From Phascolarctobacterium_A succinatutens_B (lineage in GTDB: Bacteria; Bacillota; Negativicutes; Acidaminococcales; Acidaminococcaceae): a DNA stretch of 64,000 bases. The DNA lies in assembly GCF_958453765.1 (NCBI RefSeq), contig NZ_CAUDZA010000003.1, positions 1 through 64,000 of the forward strand, read 5' to 3'. The notes beneath the pieces were generated by a model, which searched no databases, was not told where the DNA came from, and saw only the letters and a list, made by a program, of their open reading frames with translations. This document shows, piece after piece, positions 34,898-43,594 of this stretch. How positions within the stretch are numbered: the stretch's first letter is position 1; each line of letters starts with the position of its first letter. Made by a program: the position numbers and the translations under genes.

Positions 34898-35212
34898 TTA
34901 TTCTCCGCGCAGAGCGGAAATCAATTCTTGTTTTTTTGCATTCTTCGGTGGTTCCAAGCCGCTTGCACGTGCCAGCTTCTGCAGCTGGCCAACATTCATT
35001 TCTTCCAAAGAAGAAGGCATGATATCCGGGTTTTCCATATCGCCAGATACTTCGTCCGAAGGTTCTTCAGCATTTTTGTTTAGGGACAATCTTTCGGCTG
35101 GATCATAGAGCGGTTTGAAATGCTCCGGTACATCCCCCTCCAGCTCCACCTTTTCGCCCTTTTCCCAAAGTCTGTGTTGCCAATAGCAGGTGCGGATTAC
35201 TTTGTATCTCAT
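34898..35212 (-). CDS. Virion-region protein, possible Rho-N/SAP-like C-terminus
   Basis: 104 residues. The N-terminus reads MRYKVIRTCYWQHRLWEKG, followed by an acidic linker (about 45-70) and a C-terminal helix-turn-helix-like LQKLARASGLEPPKNAKKQE that resembles the HeH/SAP-type motif seen in phage head-completion proteins. Its ATG overlaps the stop of the previous gene (ATGA), which decides the start. The ORF extension to 35248 lies in the other frame. Confidence 0.68.
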   Translation of the reverse strand: MRYKVIRTCYWQHRLWEKGEKVELEGDVPEHFKPLYDPAERLSLNKNAEEPSDEVSGDMENPDIMPSSLEEMNVGQLQKLARASGLEPPKNAKKQELISALRGE

Positions 35213-35604
35213 ACCGGTACCTGAATATCTGGGGACAGATATGCCCAAATCTTGCCACCTGCCGGAACGGTAGTATCACCGGTGATTTTTACGCGGACAT
35301 AACGGCCCTGCGGTTGGATAGACGCGAAGAATTGCGCCAGCTGGCAGGCGTGCTTCTGCTGCTCAGCGGTTTTGCCGATAGTCACCACCATCTCAGTTAT
35401 CGAAGCAGAGAAGCTTTCGTCAGTGCTGGACTGCAGCTCTACGCTTTTTACGCGGCCGGCAGTTACGCCCTTAGTCAGTTTAACATCAACATAGAGCGGT
35501 CTCAAAGATTTGTTGCGGCCGATATCAAGCGCCTTACTGGTGACAGTCGCTGCAGTATCGACATTTTCACAAAGAATAAGCTTTGCATCAATCATTACAG
35601 CCAT
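35209..35604 (-). CDS. Bacteriophage Bbp16-like structural protein
   Basis: 131 residues, beta-rich. Strands such as RYVRVKITGDTTVPAG and LYVDVKLTKGVTAGRV suggest a jelly-roll minor capsid or stabilising protein. It lies directly after the major capsid gene, as in BPP-1-like podoviruses. The Bbp16 comparison is by position and size and is tentative. AAGGAGG precedes the ATG. Confidence 0.62.
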   Translation of the reverse strand: MAVMIDAKLILCENVDTAATVTSKALDIGRNKSLRPLYVDVKLTKGVTAGRVKSVELQSSTDESFSASITEMVVTIGKTAEQQKHACQLAQFFASIQPQGRYVRVKITGDTTVPAGGKIWAYLSPDIQVPV

Positions 35605-35616
35605 ATTCTTACCTCC

Positions 35617-36624
35617 TTATTCTACCGGCACTTTAGATTCAGTGCTCAGGATAGCATCGTTGCGCAGGATGGGAGAGCCCCAGAAATGCTGGATACGCTT
35701 ACCGCCAAAGTCTTCCAGAGAAAGGTTAACATTATTTTTCTTCTGCGCAATGATATTGATCATGGTCTGCACCTTACGGTTACAGAGGATAACAGTACGG
35801 CCATGGTCAGGGTTTTCAATGCAGTCATATACTTCAATCAGTTTATCGATGAAGTCAGTGCTGCTGGTATTGGTAGTATCAATGTTGGCCAGACGTGCTA
35901 CATAGCGCGGGTCACGTACGCAGAGGCCTACGTCCCAGTTGTACTGAGATTCATAGCCCCAGTATTCAAGGTTGTTCTCATCTCTCACTTTAACACGTCC
36001 GTTGTCACGATAGCTGTAACCGCCAGGCACACCTTCCGGAGTGATGCCGTAAACAGTATCAGGTGCAAAGGTCACTACCCAAAGGGAGGTCAGATTATTA
36101 CCGGTACCGCCCGCGTCAACAATCTGATTGGCGTAGATTTCATCCTGCCCAGCCTTATCATAGTAAAAAGCGCCAAGGCCGGTAAAGCCTGCAGGGTTGA
36201 TTTGTTCATCACCATAGAAGAAGGTAGTAGACATCTTCTGGCTCATAGCTTCCTGATGTGCATAGTTTTCATTAAGCCGATAGGTATTGCTGTTCTTGTT
36301 GAGCTTCATCAGTCGCTCATCAATCTGTGCAATAGCCTCAACACCGCCGGTAGTAAAGCTTGCCTGGCCAGTGCTGGATTTAGTAGGCGCTACGCCACGG
36401 TTAATAATACGCCATGCAACATCCGGCAGACTGGTTCTGATAAGCGCTTTTTCAACGCTGCCGCTGTTGCAGGTTCTCATAGGGAATACTTCCCAGAGAC
36501 GGTTGGTTTTTGCCTGTAGCTCTACGACCTGCGCCGCTGCTTCATTGCCTGCAGAGCGATACTGCTGTGCAATATCATACATAGTTGCCAGGCCGGTGTT
36601 GTTATAAAGTCCGGTTTGTGCCAT
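35617..36624 (-). CDS. Major capsid protein
   Basis: 335 residues. Aromatic and Gly-rich segments (FFYGDEQINPAGFTGLGAFY about residue 130, DPRYVARLANIDT about 235) and a C-terminal VQTMINIIAQKKNNVNLS segment resemble HK97-fold capsid proteins of BPP-1-like podoviruses. There is no N-terminal delta domain, and a separate scaffold gene lies just upstream. TAAAGGAG precedes the ATG. Confidence 0.83.
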   Translation of the reverse strand: MAQTGLYNNTGLATMYDIAQQYRSAGNEAAAQVVELQAKTNRLWEVFPMRTCNSGSVEKALIRTSLPDVAWRIINRGVAPTKSSTGQASFTTGGVEAIAQIDERLMKLNKNSNTYRLNENYAHQEAMSQKMSTTFFYGDEQINPAGFTGLGAFYYDKAGQDEIYANQIVDAGGTGNNLTSLWVVTFAPDTVYGITPEGVPGGYSYRDNGRVKVRDENNLEYWGYESQYNWDVGLCVRDPRYVARLANIDTTNTSSTDFIDKLIEVYDCIENPDHGRTVILCNRKVQTMINIIAQKKNNVNLSLEDFGGKRIQHFWGSPILRNDAILSTESKVPVE

Positions 36625-36637
36625 TTAATTCACTCCT

Positions 36638-37285
36638 TTAGTATTTGCTGTTAGGGAAGAGGATATCTTCTGCCCGCGGGGTTCCCTTGCCACCGCCGAC
36701 ATGAGTATCTGCCGGTTTATCTTCGCTGATAAGCTGGCCGATAGTTACAAAGAGCTTGCAGACTGCCGGATGATTGATAGCACCGGTATCAATCAATACC
36801 TGCATCGCCTCACTGCCGCCAAAGGTATTTACAGCAGTTCTGGCAAAGCCAAGGTTTTCCTGACTGGTCAGCCCCAACTTCTGACATTCAGCGATATTTT
36901 TTTCAACGGCATCTTCTGCAGCATGCAGATAGCCGTTGATAATCTCGCTGTGCATTTTCAGCAGGCTGTCAGCCTGTGCCTGCGAAAGCTTTGCATCCTT
37001 AGCTATGGCGGTAAACGCTGTTTTTTGTTCATCGGTGATTGTAAGGCCTTCGCCCAGGTTAAACTCATAGTTTTCCGGTACTTCGCCAGCGCCGCCGCCA
37101 GCACCAGCAGGATTGCCACCACCGTCACCAGGGGAATTGCCGCCATCAGGATTATCAAAGATACTTTTACTGCCACCTGCAGCACCACCGTCACCACCGG
37201 TGCCGCCATCGCCACCAGCTCCGCCTTCACCGCCGCCAGCATCGCCGCCGTCAGGAGCCAGAAAGAACAACCATTTCTTTCGCAT
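36638..37285 (-). CDS. Scaffold-like head assembly protein
   Basis: 215 residues. A low-complexity Gly/Asp/Ala-rich N-terminus (about 10-70) leads into a helical C-terminal part with acidic and Lys residues. It sits between the portal-associated gene and the major capsid, where podoviruses keep their scaffold. The strongly biased N-terminus accounts for proline-rich antisense ORFs. TAATG overlap (1 nt) with the previous gene. Confidence 0.75.
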   Translation of the reverse strand: MRKKWLFFLAPDGGDAGGGEGGAGGDGGTGGDGGAAGGSKSIFDNPDGGNSPGDGGGNPAGAGGGAGEVPENYEFNLGEGLTITDEQKTAFTAIAKDAKLSQAQADSLLKMHSEIINGYLHAAEDAVEKNIAECQKLGLTSQENLGFARTAVNTFGGSEAMQVLIDTGAINHPAVCKLFVTIGQLISEDKPADTHVGGGKGTPRAEDILFPNSKY

Positions 37286-37590
37286 TAAACATTACCTCCT
37301 TCAAATTGGTCATAGAATTCATCTTTGTGTTTTTCTTTGGGACGGTCCCGCGCTTCCTGCCGCATCAGCAGCTCCAGCTGCAGGCCTTCCTCAGTATCAT
37401 CTCTCAGCATACGGAGCAGTTCTTCGCCAACGCTGCGCCGGCCAATCTCGTACCCCATGACACTTTCACGCCCGACAACATAGTTAGGGGTATTCACTTC
37501 CATTGTGTCGAGCAGCTCATAAATAAATTCCCTACCCGTCTGCGTCTGCATGACGTTTACGAGCAGTTCAGCAAATCTTTGCTTTTCCAT
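37285..37590 (-). CDS. Bbp19-like phage protein
   Basis: 101 residues, helical. TQTGREFIYELLDTMEVN and VGRESVMGYEIGRRSVGEEL are the recognisable pattern of the small Bbp19 family next to portal genes, and this supports kinship with BPP-1-like podoviruses. The stop of the portal gene and this start overlap in TGATG. Confidence 0.75.
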   Translation of the reverse strand: MEKQRFAELLVNVMQTQTGREFIYELLDTMEVNTPNYVVGRESVMGYEIGRRSVGEELLRMLRDDTEEGLQLELLMRQEARDRPKEKHKDEFYDQFEGGNV

Positions 37591-39287
37591 CAGCTCATCC
37601 CCATTCTGCTCAGCATATCATCCAGAGCATTATCCGTATTGGACGGCACCTCACTCAAAAGCCTTGCAGCTTCCGCACCGGTCTTGGCCGCTTCTGCGCC
37701 CTGTGCCATCTGCGCCTGCTGCATCTGTGCTTCCTGTGCCTGCTGGCGTTGCTCTCTGAGCTGCTGCACCTCATCTTCGCTGCGCATGATTTTCTCAGGC
37801 GTACCGCTGATAACGCCAACCTCACGGATTACGTTGTCGATGTTGATAATATCGGCAGCTTCAGGATAGATACCTGCTACGTTACCTACCATGCCAAGTA
37901 CATTCTGTACACTCGGCAGACTTACCATCTTCTGCGCCTGCGCCAAAAGGCTCACAAAATTAACCTTCAGCTCGTCTGCAGTAATCTCTTCCGGCATAGG
38001 CGGGAAAAGCTCGTTGCGCATACAGAGCCCAAACGTACGCAAGGTCAGCGGGTCCAGAACCTCATTATGGAACTGCTCCAGCACCGGCCCCAGCATAAGG
38101 ATTTTCTCCTCGTGACGTTCCGCGACTTCCTTGGCGGTCATCTGCGGATTGTTCTGCGCCTGCGTCAGCATTACCATAAGGTCATTATAGAACGTAGCGC
38201 TTATCTGCTGGCGTTTATCGTTGCTCAAGGCTATCATGCCTTCGTAGCGCTTTGCTCCCGGCGGTATCATCGGATAAGCATTCATCTGTGTACCATCGGG
38301 GATAAAGTTATTCGCACCTGGCTGGCGGTTGACTTTCTTCAGGCTTGCTGGGAACATCATAGCCGGGTCAGCCTCGTTATCCATGCAGCGGAGCTTTGCT
38401 TTTTCAATACGCTGCAGCTGCATACAGTTACCCAAGGCATTATGCCCAGGACCATAACCATATTCGCAGTTGGCCACCTTAGTCCAACGCGGCATAATAA
38501 AAGGCTGCTCCTTGTAACCGCTGATACGCAGGAACTGCTGCTGATTGCCACGCTCCCAATAAAAGCTCTGCCAAGGGAAGTTACCGGGCTTTAATAGCTC
38601 AGGCTTATACTCATTGTTTTTGACGATGAGCATTTCAACCTCAAAGCGCTGTGTATGGTCATTGTTGTTGTACGCGGTCTTTACGGCCACGCTCACGTTA
38701 TCAATGCCAAATTCCGCTACCATTTGTGGAGCGGTCAATTCAAAACGCCTGCCAAAGGAATAAAGCCTGCCTCTTGCATCCACACCGCCTGCATATTCTC
38801 CGCAGGTGTAGCTGCGGTGCCAGAGAGCGGTATCATAGTCCTGCATCATCAGCGCCGCCGCCGTGCCAAATTGGCAAAGCTCAGCCTCGATATCGTACAG
38901 CATAGCGTATGTATTGCCACGTGCATATATGGCCATCATAACGTCACGCACATCATCCAGCCATTGACGCACCGGATGATATTCAGCCTTTTCCTGATCG
39001 GCTAAAGACAGCTCAAACCACGGACGGCTCGGGGACGTCAATCCGCTTTGCAGGCCTGCAGCGCACTTGCCTGCAGCATCCATCGGATAAGGGTCGATAA
39101 GATAGCGGTCACGCCGCTCTCCGTCCATGCTGCCGCCGCGTTCATGGAAGCGCCCTCGGTAAGGAACGATATACCGTGACAGCAGTTGCCACGTCGGTTC
39201 AAACGACGTGCGCCGCTGGTACATCTGCTCCAGAACGAAGCGCTTATCCTTCAGCAGCTTTGTGTCTCGATAGATTTCTTCAAACAT
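37590..39287 (-). CDS. Portal protein (head-to-tail connector, podovirus type)
   Basis: 565 residues. The N-terminal FEPTWQLLSRYIVPYRGRF, GLTSPSRPWFEL (about 85) and the late PMPEEITADELKV segment match the podovirus head-tail connecting protein family. A helical crown region rich in Gln/Ala (about 500-550) ends the protein. It forms the dodecameric DNA channel in the capsid vertex. GGGGG 7 nt before the ATG. Confidence 0.87.
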   Translation of the reverse strand: MFEEIYRDTKLLKDKRFVLEQMYQRRTSFEPTWQLLSRYIVPYRGRFHERGGSMDGERRDRYLIDPYPMDAAGKCAAGLQSGLTSPSRPWFELSLADQEKAEYHPVRQWLDDVRDVMMAIYARGNTYAMLYDIEAELCQFGTAAALMMQDYDTALWHRSYTCGEYAGGVDARGRLYSFGRRFELTAPQMVAEFGIDNVSVAVKTAYNNNDHTQRFEVEMLIVKNNEYKPELLKPGNFPWQSFYWERGNQQQFLRISGYKEQPFIMPRWTKVANCEYGYGPGHNALGNCMQLQRIEKAKLRCMDNEADPAMMFPASLKKVNRQPGANNFIPDGTQMNAYPMIPPGAKRYEGMIALSNDKRQQISATFYNDLMVMLTQAQNNPQMTAKEVAERHEEKILMLGPVLEQFHNEVLDPLTLRTFGLCMRNELFPPMPEEITADELKVNFVSLLAQAQKMVSLPSVQNVLGMVGNVAGIYPEAADIINIDNVIREVGVISGTPEKIMRSEDEVQQLREQRQQAQEAQMQQAQMAQGAEAAKTGAEAARLLSEVPSNTDNALDDMLSRMGMS

Positions 39288-39289
39288 TG

Positions 39290-39517
39290 CTATTCCCCCA
39301 GCAATGCTTTCTTGATTGTATCTACCATGCTGCCGCCGGTCTTGTTGGTAAAGTTACGGCCTCTTGCCTTGCTCAGCTTTTCACGCAGCGATTCACGCTG
39401 TCCTTCAGTTGCGCTGTCAATAGTTGCGGCGCTCTGGCTTCCGGGTGCGTTCTGCTTAATCTGCGTTCCGCCGCCACCACCACCGCCGCCATGCAGCTGC
39501 ATAATGATTTCTTCCAT
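39290..39517 (-). CDS. Small Gly-rich head-region protein
   Basis: 75 residues. A Gly run (HGGGGGGGGTQ) near the N-terminus precedes a charged helical C-terminus (REKLSKARGRNF). ATG 39517 has GGAGGT 6 nt upstream, better than the GTG at 39535, which overlaps the terminase stop. Unknown role in head assembly. Confidence 0.65.
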   Translation of the reverse strand: MEEIIMQLHGGGGGGGGTQIKQNAPGSQSAATIDSATEGQRESLREKLSKARGRNFTNKTGGSMVDTIKKALLGE

Positions 39518-39528
39518 GGTCTCACCTC

Positions 39529-41019
39529 CTACCACATTCCATGAAACGGATCATATTCTTCCTGCGCGCCATTGTCGACGCTCCAGGCGTATTCATGTTC
39601 CTGTTTTCTGCTCAGCACCGGAAAAGCAAAGGTAAGCGCCAATGCATCCGCCCTGTTAGGAGATGGAAGCCCACGCTTTTTCATACTCTCCTTGCTCTCC
39701 AGCTGAACTCTGCCATCATCACGCGGAGCAAGCTCCGGTCCTACGAGGTCATCAGCCAGCACGCTATCATCAGGTGATATTGCTCCACCCTCCATAAGCC
39801 AACGCCGCATATCCTGCCACATAGCTGCTCGCTTGTTGACGCAATTAGGCGGTATGCCTTTAGTGCCGCCAAATGACACCAGCGTCCAGCTTCTGCCCCA
39901 GGCATCGCCTGCACTCTTGATGCCAGTACCATAGCCAAGGTCAATAAAGACTGCATCAGCGTGGTATTCATCCTCCAGCGCCGCAATCTTGCCGGCAAGC
40001 TGCAGGTCGTTATCATTCTTCGGATATTCAAAGAGCAGCTTACTGTAATTGCCTTGCCTGAGGTATGCGCAGATTTTATCCGCGCCGGTCCACGCAGGGT
40101 CTACACCAATGATAACCGGAGCAAAATTATACTGATACGGCTTGAGCACTCTTTGCCGTGCTTCATCCACGACAGCCTGCGAGATATACTGCTTGTCGCT
40201 GGCCGACGGAAACTCGCCGCGCACGCGGACCTTGAAGAAGTCGCTGTCCTCGCCGTAAATTTCGCGCCACGCTTCAATCTGCTTTTTATCAGAAAAGCTT
40301 ACACTACGGCTATCCACCCTGCGAGTGTGCCAATAATTTCTGTGCTTGTGAAAGCAATCATAAAAGCGGCCGTTGGAACGTGTCGGGTTACCAAAGCAGC
40401 ACCAGATGATTTCCGTATCCGCGTCAGTCAGGGCACCTTCCGTAACTTCCCAGATGGTGTCATGTATCGCTGATGCTTCGTCAAAGATAATCAAAATTCT
40501 GTTGCCCTGATTATGCAAGCCAGCAAACGCTTCAGAATTTGTTTCACTCCACGGAATTGCGTCTATACGCCAAGTCTTTTCGTTACCGTCAACGTTGCAG
40601 AAAATGCTTGTCGCAGTATAATCAAACAATGGTTTAGCTATCCACATGTTGTACCATTTGTTAAGCTCTGCCCATGTTTTAGTGCGAAGCTGCGCCTCAG
40701 TGTTAGCGGTAACAACGCCGCGCGTATCAGAGCAAGTACCCAGCGCCCAAAGAATGAGCCAGCTCACCAGCGCCGATTTGCCAATGCCGTGGCCACTGGC
40801 TACTGCTTCACGTATGGCAACATCAGCAGTTTTTACTTCGTCCTTTATTTCACGCAGTATGTCAAGCTGCCACTTCTCAGGACCTGTTTTATTCTCCAGC
40901 GGAGTATCAGGTTCACCCCAAGGGAAAGAAAGCTTTACGAAAAGCTCCGGATCATGCTGGCACTCAGCAAGATAGCCTACTAAAGCATCGTAGTCTTCCT
41001 GGCTAATTTGAGGTTTCAT
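39529..41019 (-). CDS. Terminase large subunit
   Basis: 496 residues. The ATPase domain has Walker A SGHGIGKSA (residues 75-83) and Walker B IIFDEAS (177-183). The RNase H-like nuclease domain starts with IGVDPAWTG (about 305) and has the second acidic site in AVFIDLGYGTG (about 355). It packages DNA through the portal. It follows the small subunit by 6 nt. Confidence 0.92.
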   Translation of the reverse strand: MKPQISQEDYDALVGYLAECQHDPELFVKLSFPWGEPDTPLENKTGPEKWQLDILREIKDEVKTADVAIREAVASGHGIGKSALVSWLILWALGTCSDTRGVVTANTEAQLRTKTWAELNKWYNMWIAKPLFDYTATSIFCNVDGNEKTWRIDAIPWSETNSEAFAGLHNQGNRILIIFDEASAIHDTIWEVTEGALTDADTEIIWCCFGNPTRSNGRFYDCFHKHRNYWHTRRVDSRSVSFSDKKQIEAWREIYGEDSDFFKVRVRGEFPSASDKQYISQAVVDEARQRVLKPYQYNFAPVIIGVDPAWTGADKICAYLRQGNYSKLLFEYPKNDNDLQLAGKIAALEDEYHADAVFIDLGYGTGIKSAGDAWGRSWTLVSFGGTKGIPPNCVNKRAAMWQDMRRWLMEGGAISPDDSVLADDLVGPELAPRDDGRVQLESKESMKKRGLPSPNRADALALTFAFPVLSRKQEHEYAWSVDNGAQEEYDPFHGMW

Positions 41020-41025
41020 GGTCCA

Positions 41026-41487
41026 TTACTCCTTCTTTCGCCTTTTCAGCAACACATTAACGTTGCCGCTAATCTTAACTTCAGTCTTGATGACATACAC
41101 GCCATCCATTTTGTTCAGGACGTCAATCGCCCTGATTCTGGCCTGCACATCAGCAGCGTCATCTTCGGCAATTTTACTGAGCACCAGAGCGCGTTTATCC
41201 AGCCCGATAATCTGCTTTCTGATAGCGTCATCTGCCAGCTCTTTTATGCGCTTCAGAATGTTAACATTTCTTAACAGCCTTGTAGCCTGCTGCGCGGCGG
41301 TCCTCTCACTGTACCCGGCAGCTATGGCTGCAGCAGTGCCGTTACCCTCATGCTTGCGGTATTCCAGGCAGAATTTCTCCTGCGCCGGACTGAGTGTTTC
41401 CGACGTGGTTTTTTTACCCGCTTTCAGGGTGGATTTTTTACCGGAATTTTTAATAGTTTTTTTGACTGCTTTTTTTGCCTGTGCCAT
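41026..41487 (-). CDS. Terminase small subunit
   Basis: 153 residues. A Lys-rich N-terminal tail (1-40) leads into the Terminase_2-type HTH (LSPAQEKFCLEYRKHEGNG, then AAIAAGYSERTAAQQATRLL) and an oligomerisation helix. ATG 41487 follows GGAGGTG at a 10-nt spacing. The ATG at 41517 has no ribosome site and lies in the terminator stem region. First gene behind late module 1. Confidence 0.85.
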   Translation of the reverse strand: MAQAKKAVKKTIKNSGKKSTLKAGKKTTSETLSPAQEKFCLEYRKHEGNGTAAAIAAGYSERTAAQQATRLLRNVNILKRIKELADDAIRKQIIGLDKRALVLSKIAEDDAADVQARIRAIDVLNKMDGVYVIKTEVKISGNVNVLLKRRKKE

Positions 41488-41517
41488 AGTGCCTTCACCT
41501 CCCTTGTTTTTTGGCAT

Positions 41518-41551
41518 AAAAATAGCCCCGACAGAACGCTCCGTCAGGGCC
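41518..41551 (-). terminator. Terminator-like hairpin between late promoter 1 and the terminase genes
   Basis: On the minus strand GGCCCTGAC (41551-41543) pairs with GTCGGGGCT (41532-41524), with two G-U pairs, and is followed by ATTTTT. It lies after the promoter and before the ribosome site. Confidence 0.72.
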
Positions 41552-41582
41552 TTTATTTTTACTTGCTATTTTGCACAATACT

Positions 41583-41621
41583 ATTTTACCACGTCAAAAG
41601 CGCCGATTTGTAAAGTACAAA
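41583..41621 (-). promoter_or_regulatory. Late promoter module 1
   Basis: TTTGTACTTTACAAA (41621-41607, minus) lies 18 bp from TAAAAT (41588-41583). It begins 11 bp after the stop of the last early gene, as pR' follows Q in lambda. It drives the terminase and head genes. Confidence 0.8.
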
Positions 41622-41631
41622 ACGGCAATGC

Positions 41632-42081
41632 TTAAAAAATTTTTATTCCATGCTGCGCTGCTATTATTGCAGCGTCACTTAAAAACTCATTGCGCCAGGC
41701 ATAGAACGTCTGACGGCTCACTCCCTGCAGCCCGCTGATAACCTCCGGCTGGACGTGCCTGTTCTCGTAATTGTCATAGTATTTGTGCATGACGTGGCCA
41801 ATAGGAGAGTCTTTGTATAAGGCATACGTCTCCCTTATCACCGCCAGCCACTCCTCCGGCTGCTCAATGACAAGCTCATAGCTTCGGCGGCCAATGTATA
41901 CGCTAACCTTTTTCAGCGGCAGTATTCCCTTGAGTGCGTCCTGCTGGGTAGGATTAGGCTTCAGCTTGTCCTTCAGCCCATGCGGATGCCTGCAGGCACG
42001 TGCTTCATCCACGGCCATCTGAATTTTTTTGTGATACTTAAAGCGTGTCTCTGCGACGCGCTGCCAGTGCTTTGCCAGCAA
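41632..42081 (-). CDS. Last early gene, C-terminal HTH; candidate late regulator (Q-like by position)
   Basis: 149 residues, basic. The N-terminal half is Lys/His-rich (ARACRHPHGLKDKLKP). The C-terminus has a HTH-like GVSRQTFYAWRNEFLSDAA. It starts at TTG 42081 with GGGGG 7 nt upstream, and the stop is only 11 bp from late promoter 1. Its position immediately before the late promoter and its DNA-binding-like C-terminus suggest that it activates or antiterminates late transcription. No sequence family is recognised with confidence. Confidence 0.65.
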   Translation of the reverse strand: MLAKHWQRVAETRFKYHKKIQMAVDEARACRHPHGLKDKLKPNPTQQDALKGILPLKKVSVYIGRRSYELVIEQPEEWLAVIRETYALYKDSPIGHVMHKYYDNYENRHVQPEVISGLQGVSRQTFYAWRNEFLSDAAIIAAQHGIKIF

Positions 42082-42094
42082 TCTTATTCCCCCT

Positions 42095-42853
42095 TTACCT
42101 GCGTAGTCTTTTTGTTTTCAATGGTTTCCCGCCACCTAGTGCCAGGCAACGGTAATACTGATACGGATATCCGGTAATCTCGCTGACGTCCTGGACGATA
42201 GTATCCTGCAGCACATAAAAGCCTTTAGGTGCAGACGGCGTCTCACGCCAGCTGTCAGCCTTGACTTTCTCAATCTTACACTCCGGCTGCTCAAGGTTAC
42301 GGCTCGTAACATAACGTCTGGCAAACACTCTGCGTTCCGGATCGTTGTAGGTCTTGTTGGTCTGCTTGATAAGATAGCTGGCCAGCCTGTCATAATCTCC
42401 GCTGCCGTCCAGCTCCGTTGCATGGATACGTCCATGTGGCCACATATCGCCAAGCTCCTGCAGCTTCAGCCCGCTATGAATAACAACATGAAAATGCATA
42501 GAGCGCTTACCGTATTCAGCTACAGCCACATATTTGAAATTTGAGCCGCGACGCTTGCATTTCTGTTTCACGTTGCGGCAGAATTTCTGAATATCTTTTT
42601 TTGCTTCCTGCGGACTGGTTGCTCTTTTATCCGGAGCATAGGTCAATACACAATGCAGGTCACCTTTGCCAAAATTAGTATTAAGCAGACGACGAAGATT
42701 CTTGTAGCTGTTGCGCTCGTTTACCTTGGCCATAGCTTCCGGAGTAGGATTGCTTTGCGGAGCACGTACTGTCATCTTTCCCTTGTAGCGGAAGGTCTGG
42801 TATTTTTCTACTTCGATGCATTTACCACATCTCCATGTCCGTTTTACATACAT
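42095..42853 (-). CDS. HUH-type rolling-circle replication initiator
   Basis: 252 residues. The three Rep motifs are visible: DLHCVLTYAP (motif 1, about residue 64), the HUH motif MHFHVVIHSG (about 123; His-x-His metal ligands) and SYLIKQ with catalytic Tyr and Lys (about 168). A Cys-pair (RCGKC) near the N-terminus may bind zinc. Such proteins nick one strand at an origin and bind its 5' end through the Tyr. ATG 42853 has GGAG 7 nt upstream, and a TTG at 42919 has no site. An 8-bp hairpin at 42942-42962 upstream is a candidate origin. Confidence 0.82.
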   Translation of the reverse strand: MYVKRTWRCGKCIEVEKYQTFRYKGKMTVRAPQSNPTPEAMAKVNERNSYKNLRRLLNTNFGKGDLHCVLTYAPDKRATSPQEAKKDIQKFCRNVKQKCKRRGSNFKYVAVAEYGKRSMHFHVVIHSGLKLQELGDMWPHGRIHATELDGSGDYDRLASYLIKQTNKTYNDPERRVFARRYVTSRNLEQPECKIEKVKADSWRETPSAPKGFYVLQDTIVQDVSEITGYPYQYYRCLALGGGKPLKTKRLRR

Positions 42854-42941
42854 TCTTCCGCTCCATTCTGCCCAAGTTATTTTGGCTGTTATTTTTTCCG
42901 GCACTGATATGCCACTCAACTAATATGCTTTATCAAGCTTT

Positions 42942-42978
42942 GGGCAGGTATTTCACCTGCCCATTTTCTACTATTATA
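42942..42978 (-). promoter_or_regulatory. Hairpin and -10 box upstream of the HUH gene; candidate nick origin
   Basis: GGGCAGGT (42942-42949) and ACCTGCCC (42955-42962) form a perfect stem with a 5-nt loop. On the minus strand a TATAAT box (42978-42973) lies just upstream. The hairpin has no T-run in the direction of transcription, so it is not a terminator for the early operon. The 130 bp between genes has no coding frame. Confidence 0.45.
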
Positions 42979-42983
42979 TATAG

Positions 42984-43190
42984 TTATTTTTTTGTCTTGC
43001 AGAAGCGCGGCAGCTTCCGTGCTTCCAGAAAGCATTTGTCACGCAGGCTTCTGTGTTTGCTCAGGTAGCTTCTGAGCTTTCTTTTTCTCATGCAGGCCAG
43101 ATGCTGAGCATACCGGATTCTTCTGGTAGCCAGCAGGCGATATACGATATAGTCTATTTCCAGGCAGCATAGCTTCTGATTTGCGTTCAC
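42984..43190 (-). CDS. Small basic early protein
   Basis: 68 residues, highly basic (RKRKLRSYLSKHRSLRDKC). It starts at GTG 43190, 8 nt after AAGGAG, and overlaps the preceding stop (GTGACGTGA). No family is recognised. Nucleic-acid binding is possible from composition only. Confidence 0.6.
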   Translation of the reverse strand: MNANQKLCCLEIDYIVYRLLATRRIRYAQHLACMRKRKLRSYLSKHRSLRDKCFLEARKLPRFCKTKK

Positions 43191-43594
43191 GTCACCGGCT
43201 CCTTCCAATTGATGTGCATTCCATATTGTTCGATGTACTCAAGATACTGCTCTGTGGTTTTATCTTCGCCCAATGTCTCAAGACCGCGGGCGTAAAGCTC
43301 GACAAATTTATCCAGTCGTGTATGGCGTACATGGATTTCGCCATAGTTCTCCATGAGTATCTTGCAGCAGACTGCCAGTATCTGATGGGTGAAGTATTTA
43401 GCATAATACGGTATCATCTTATCGCGCTCTGCCTGCATACCTGCTTCATAGCCAGCTTGGTAGATAGCATTATAGCCGGCCTTGCTGATGCCAAAGGGTT
43501 CATTGTCTCCGGCCTTAATCTTCAGCCGCTCTTCACCGCCCAACAGATGCAGCTTCTTCTGCTTTCTGCGTTCCATTTTTCTTAGCTGGCTCAT
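43187..43594 (-). CDS. Early phage protein, unknown
   Basis: 135 residues. A Lys/Arg-rich N-terminus (RRKQKKLHLLGGEERLKI) is followed by an aromatic helical segment (YQAGYEAGMQAERDKMIPYY) and an acidic end. Start and previous stop overlap (ATGA). No motif is recognised. Confidence 0.65.
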   Translation of the reverse strand: MSQLRKMERRKQKKLHLLGGEERLKIKAGDNEPFGISKAGYNAIYQAGYEAGMQAERDKMIPYYAKYFTHQILAVCCKILMENYGEIHVRHTRLDKFVELYARGLETLGEDKTTEQYLEYIEQYGMHINWKEPVT

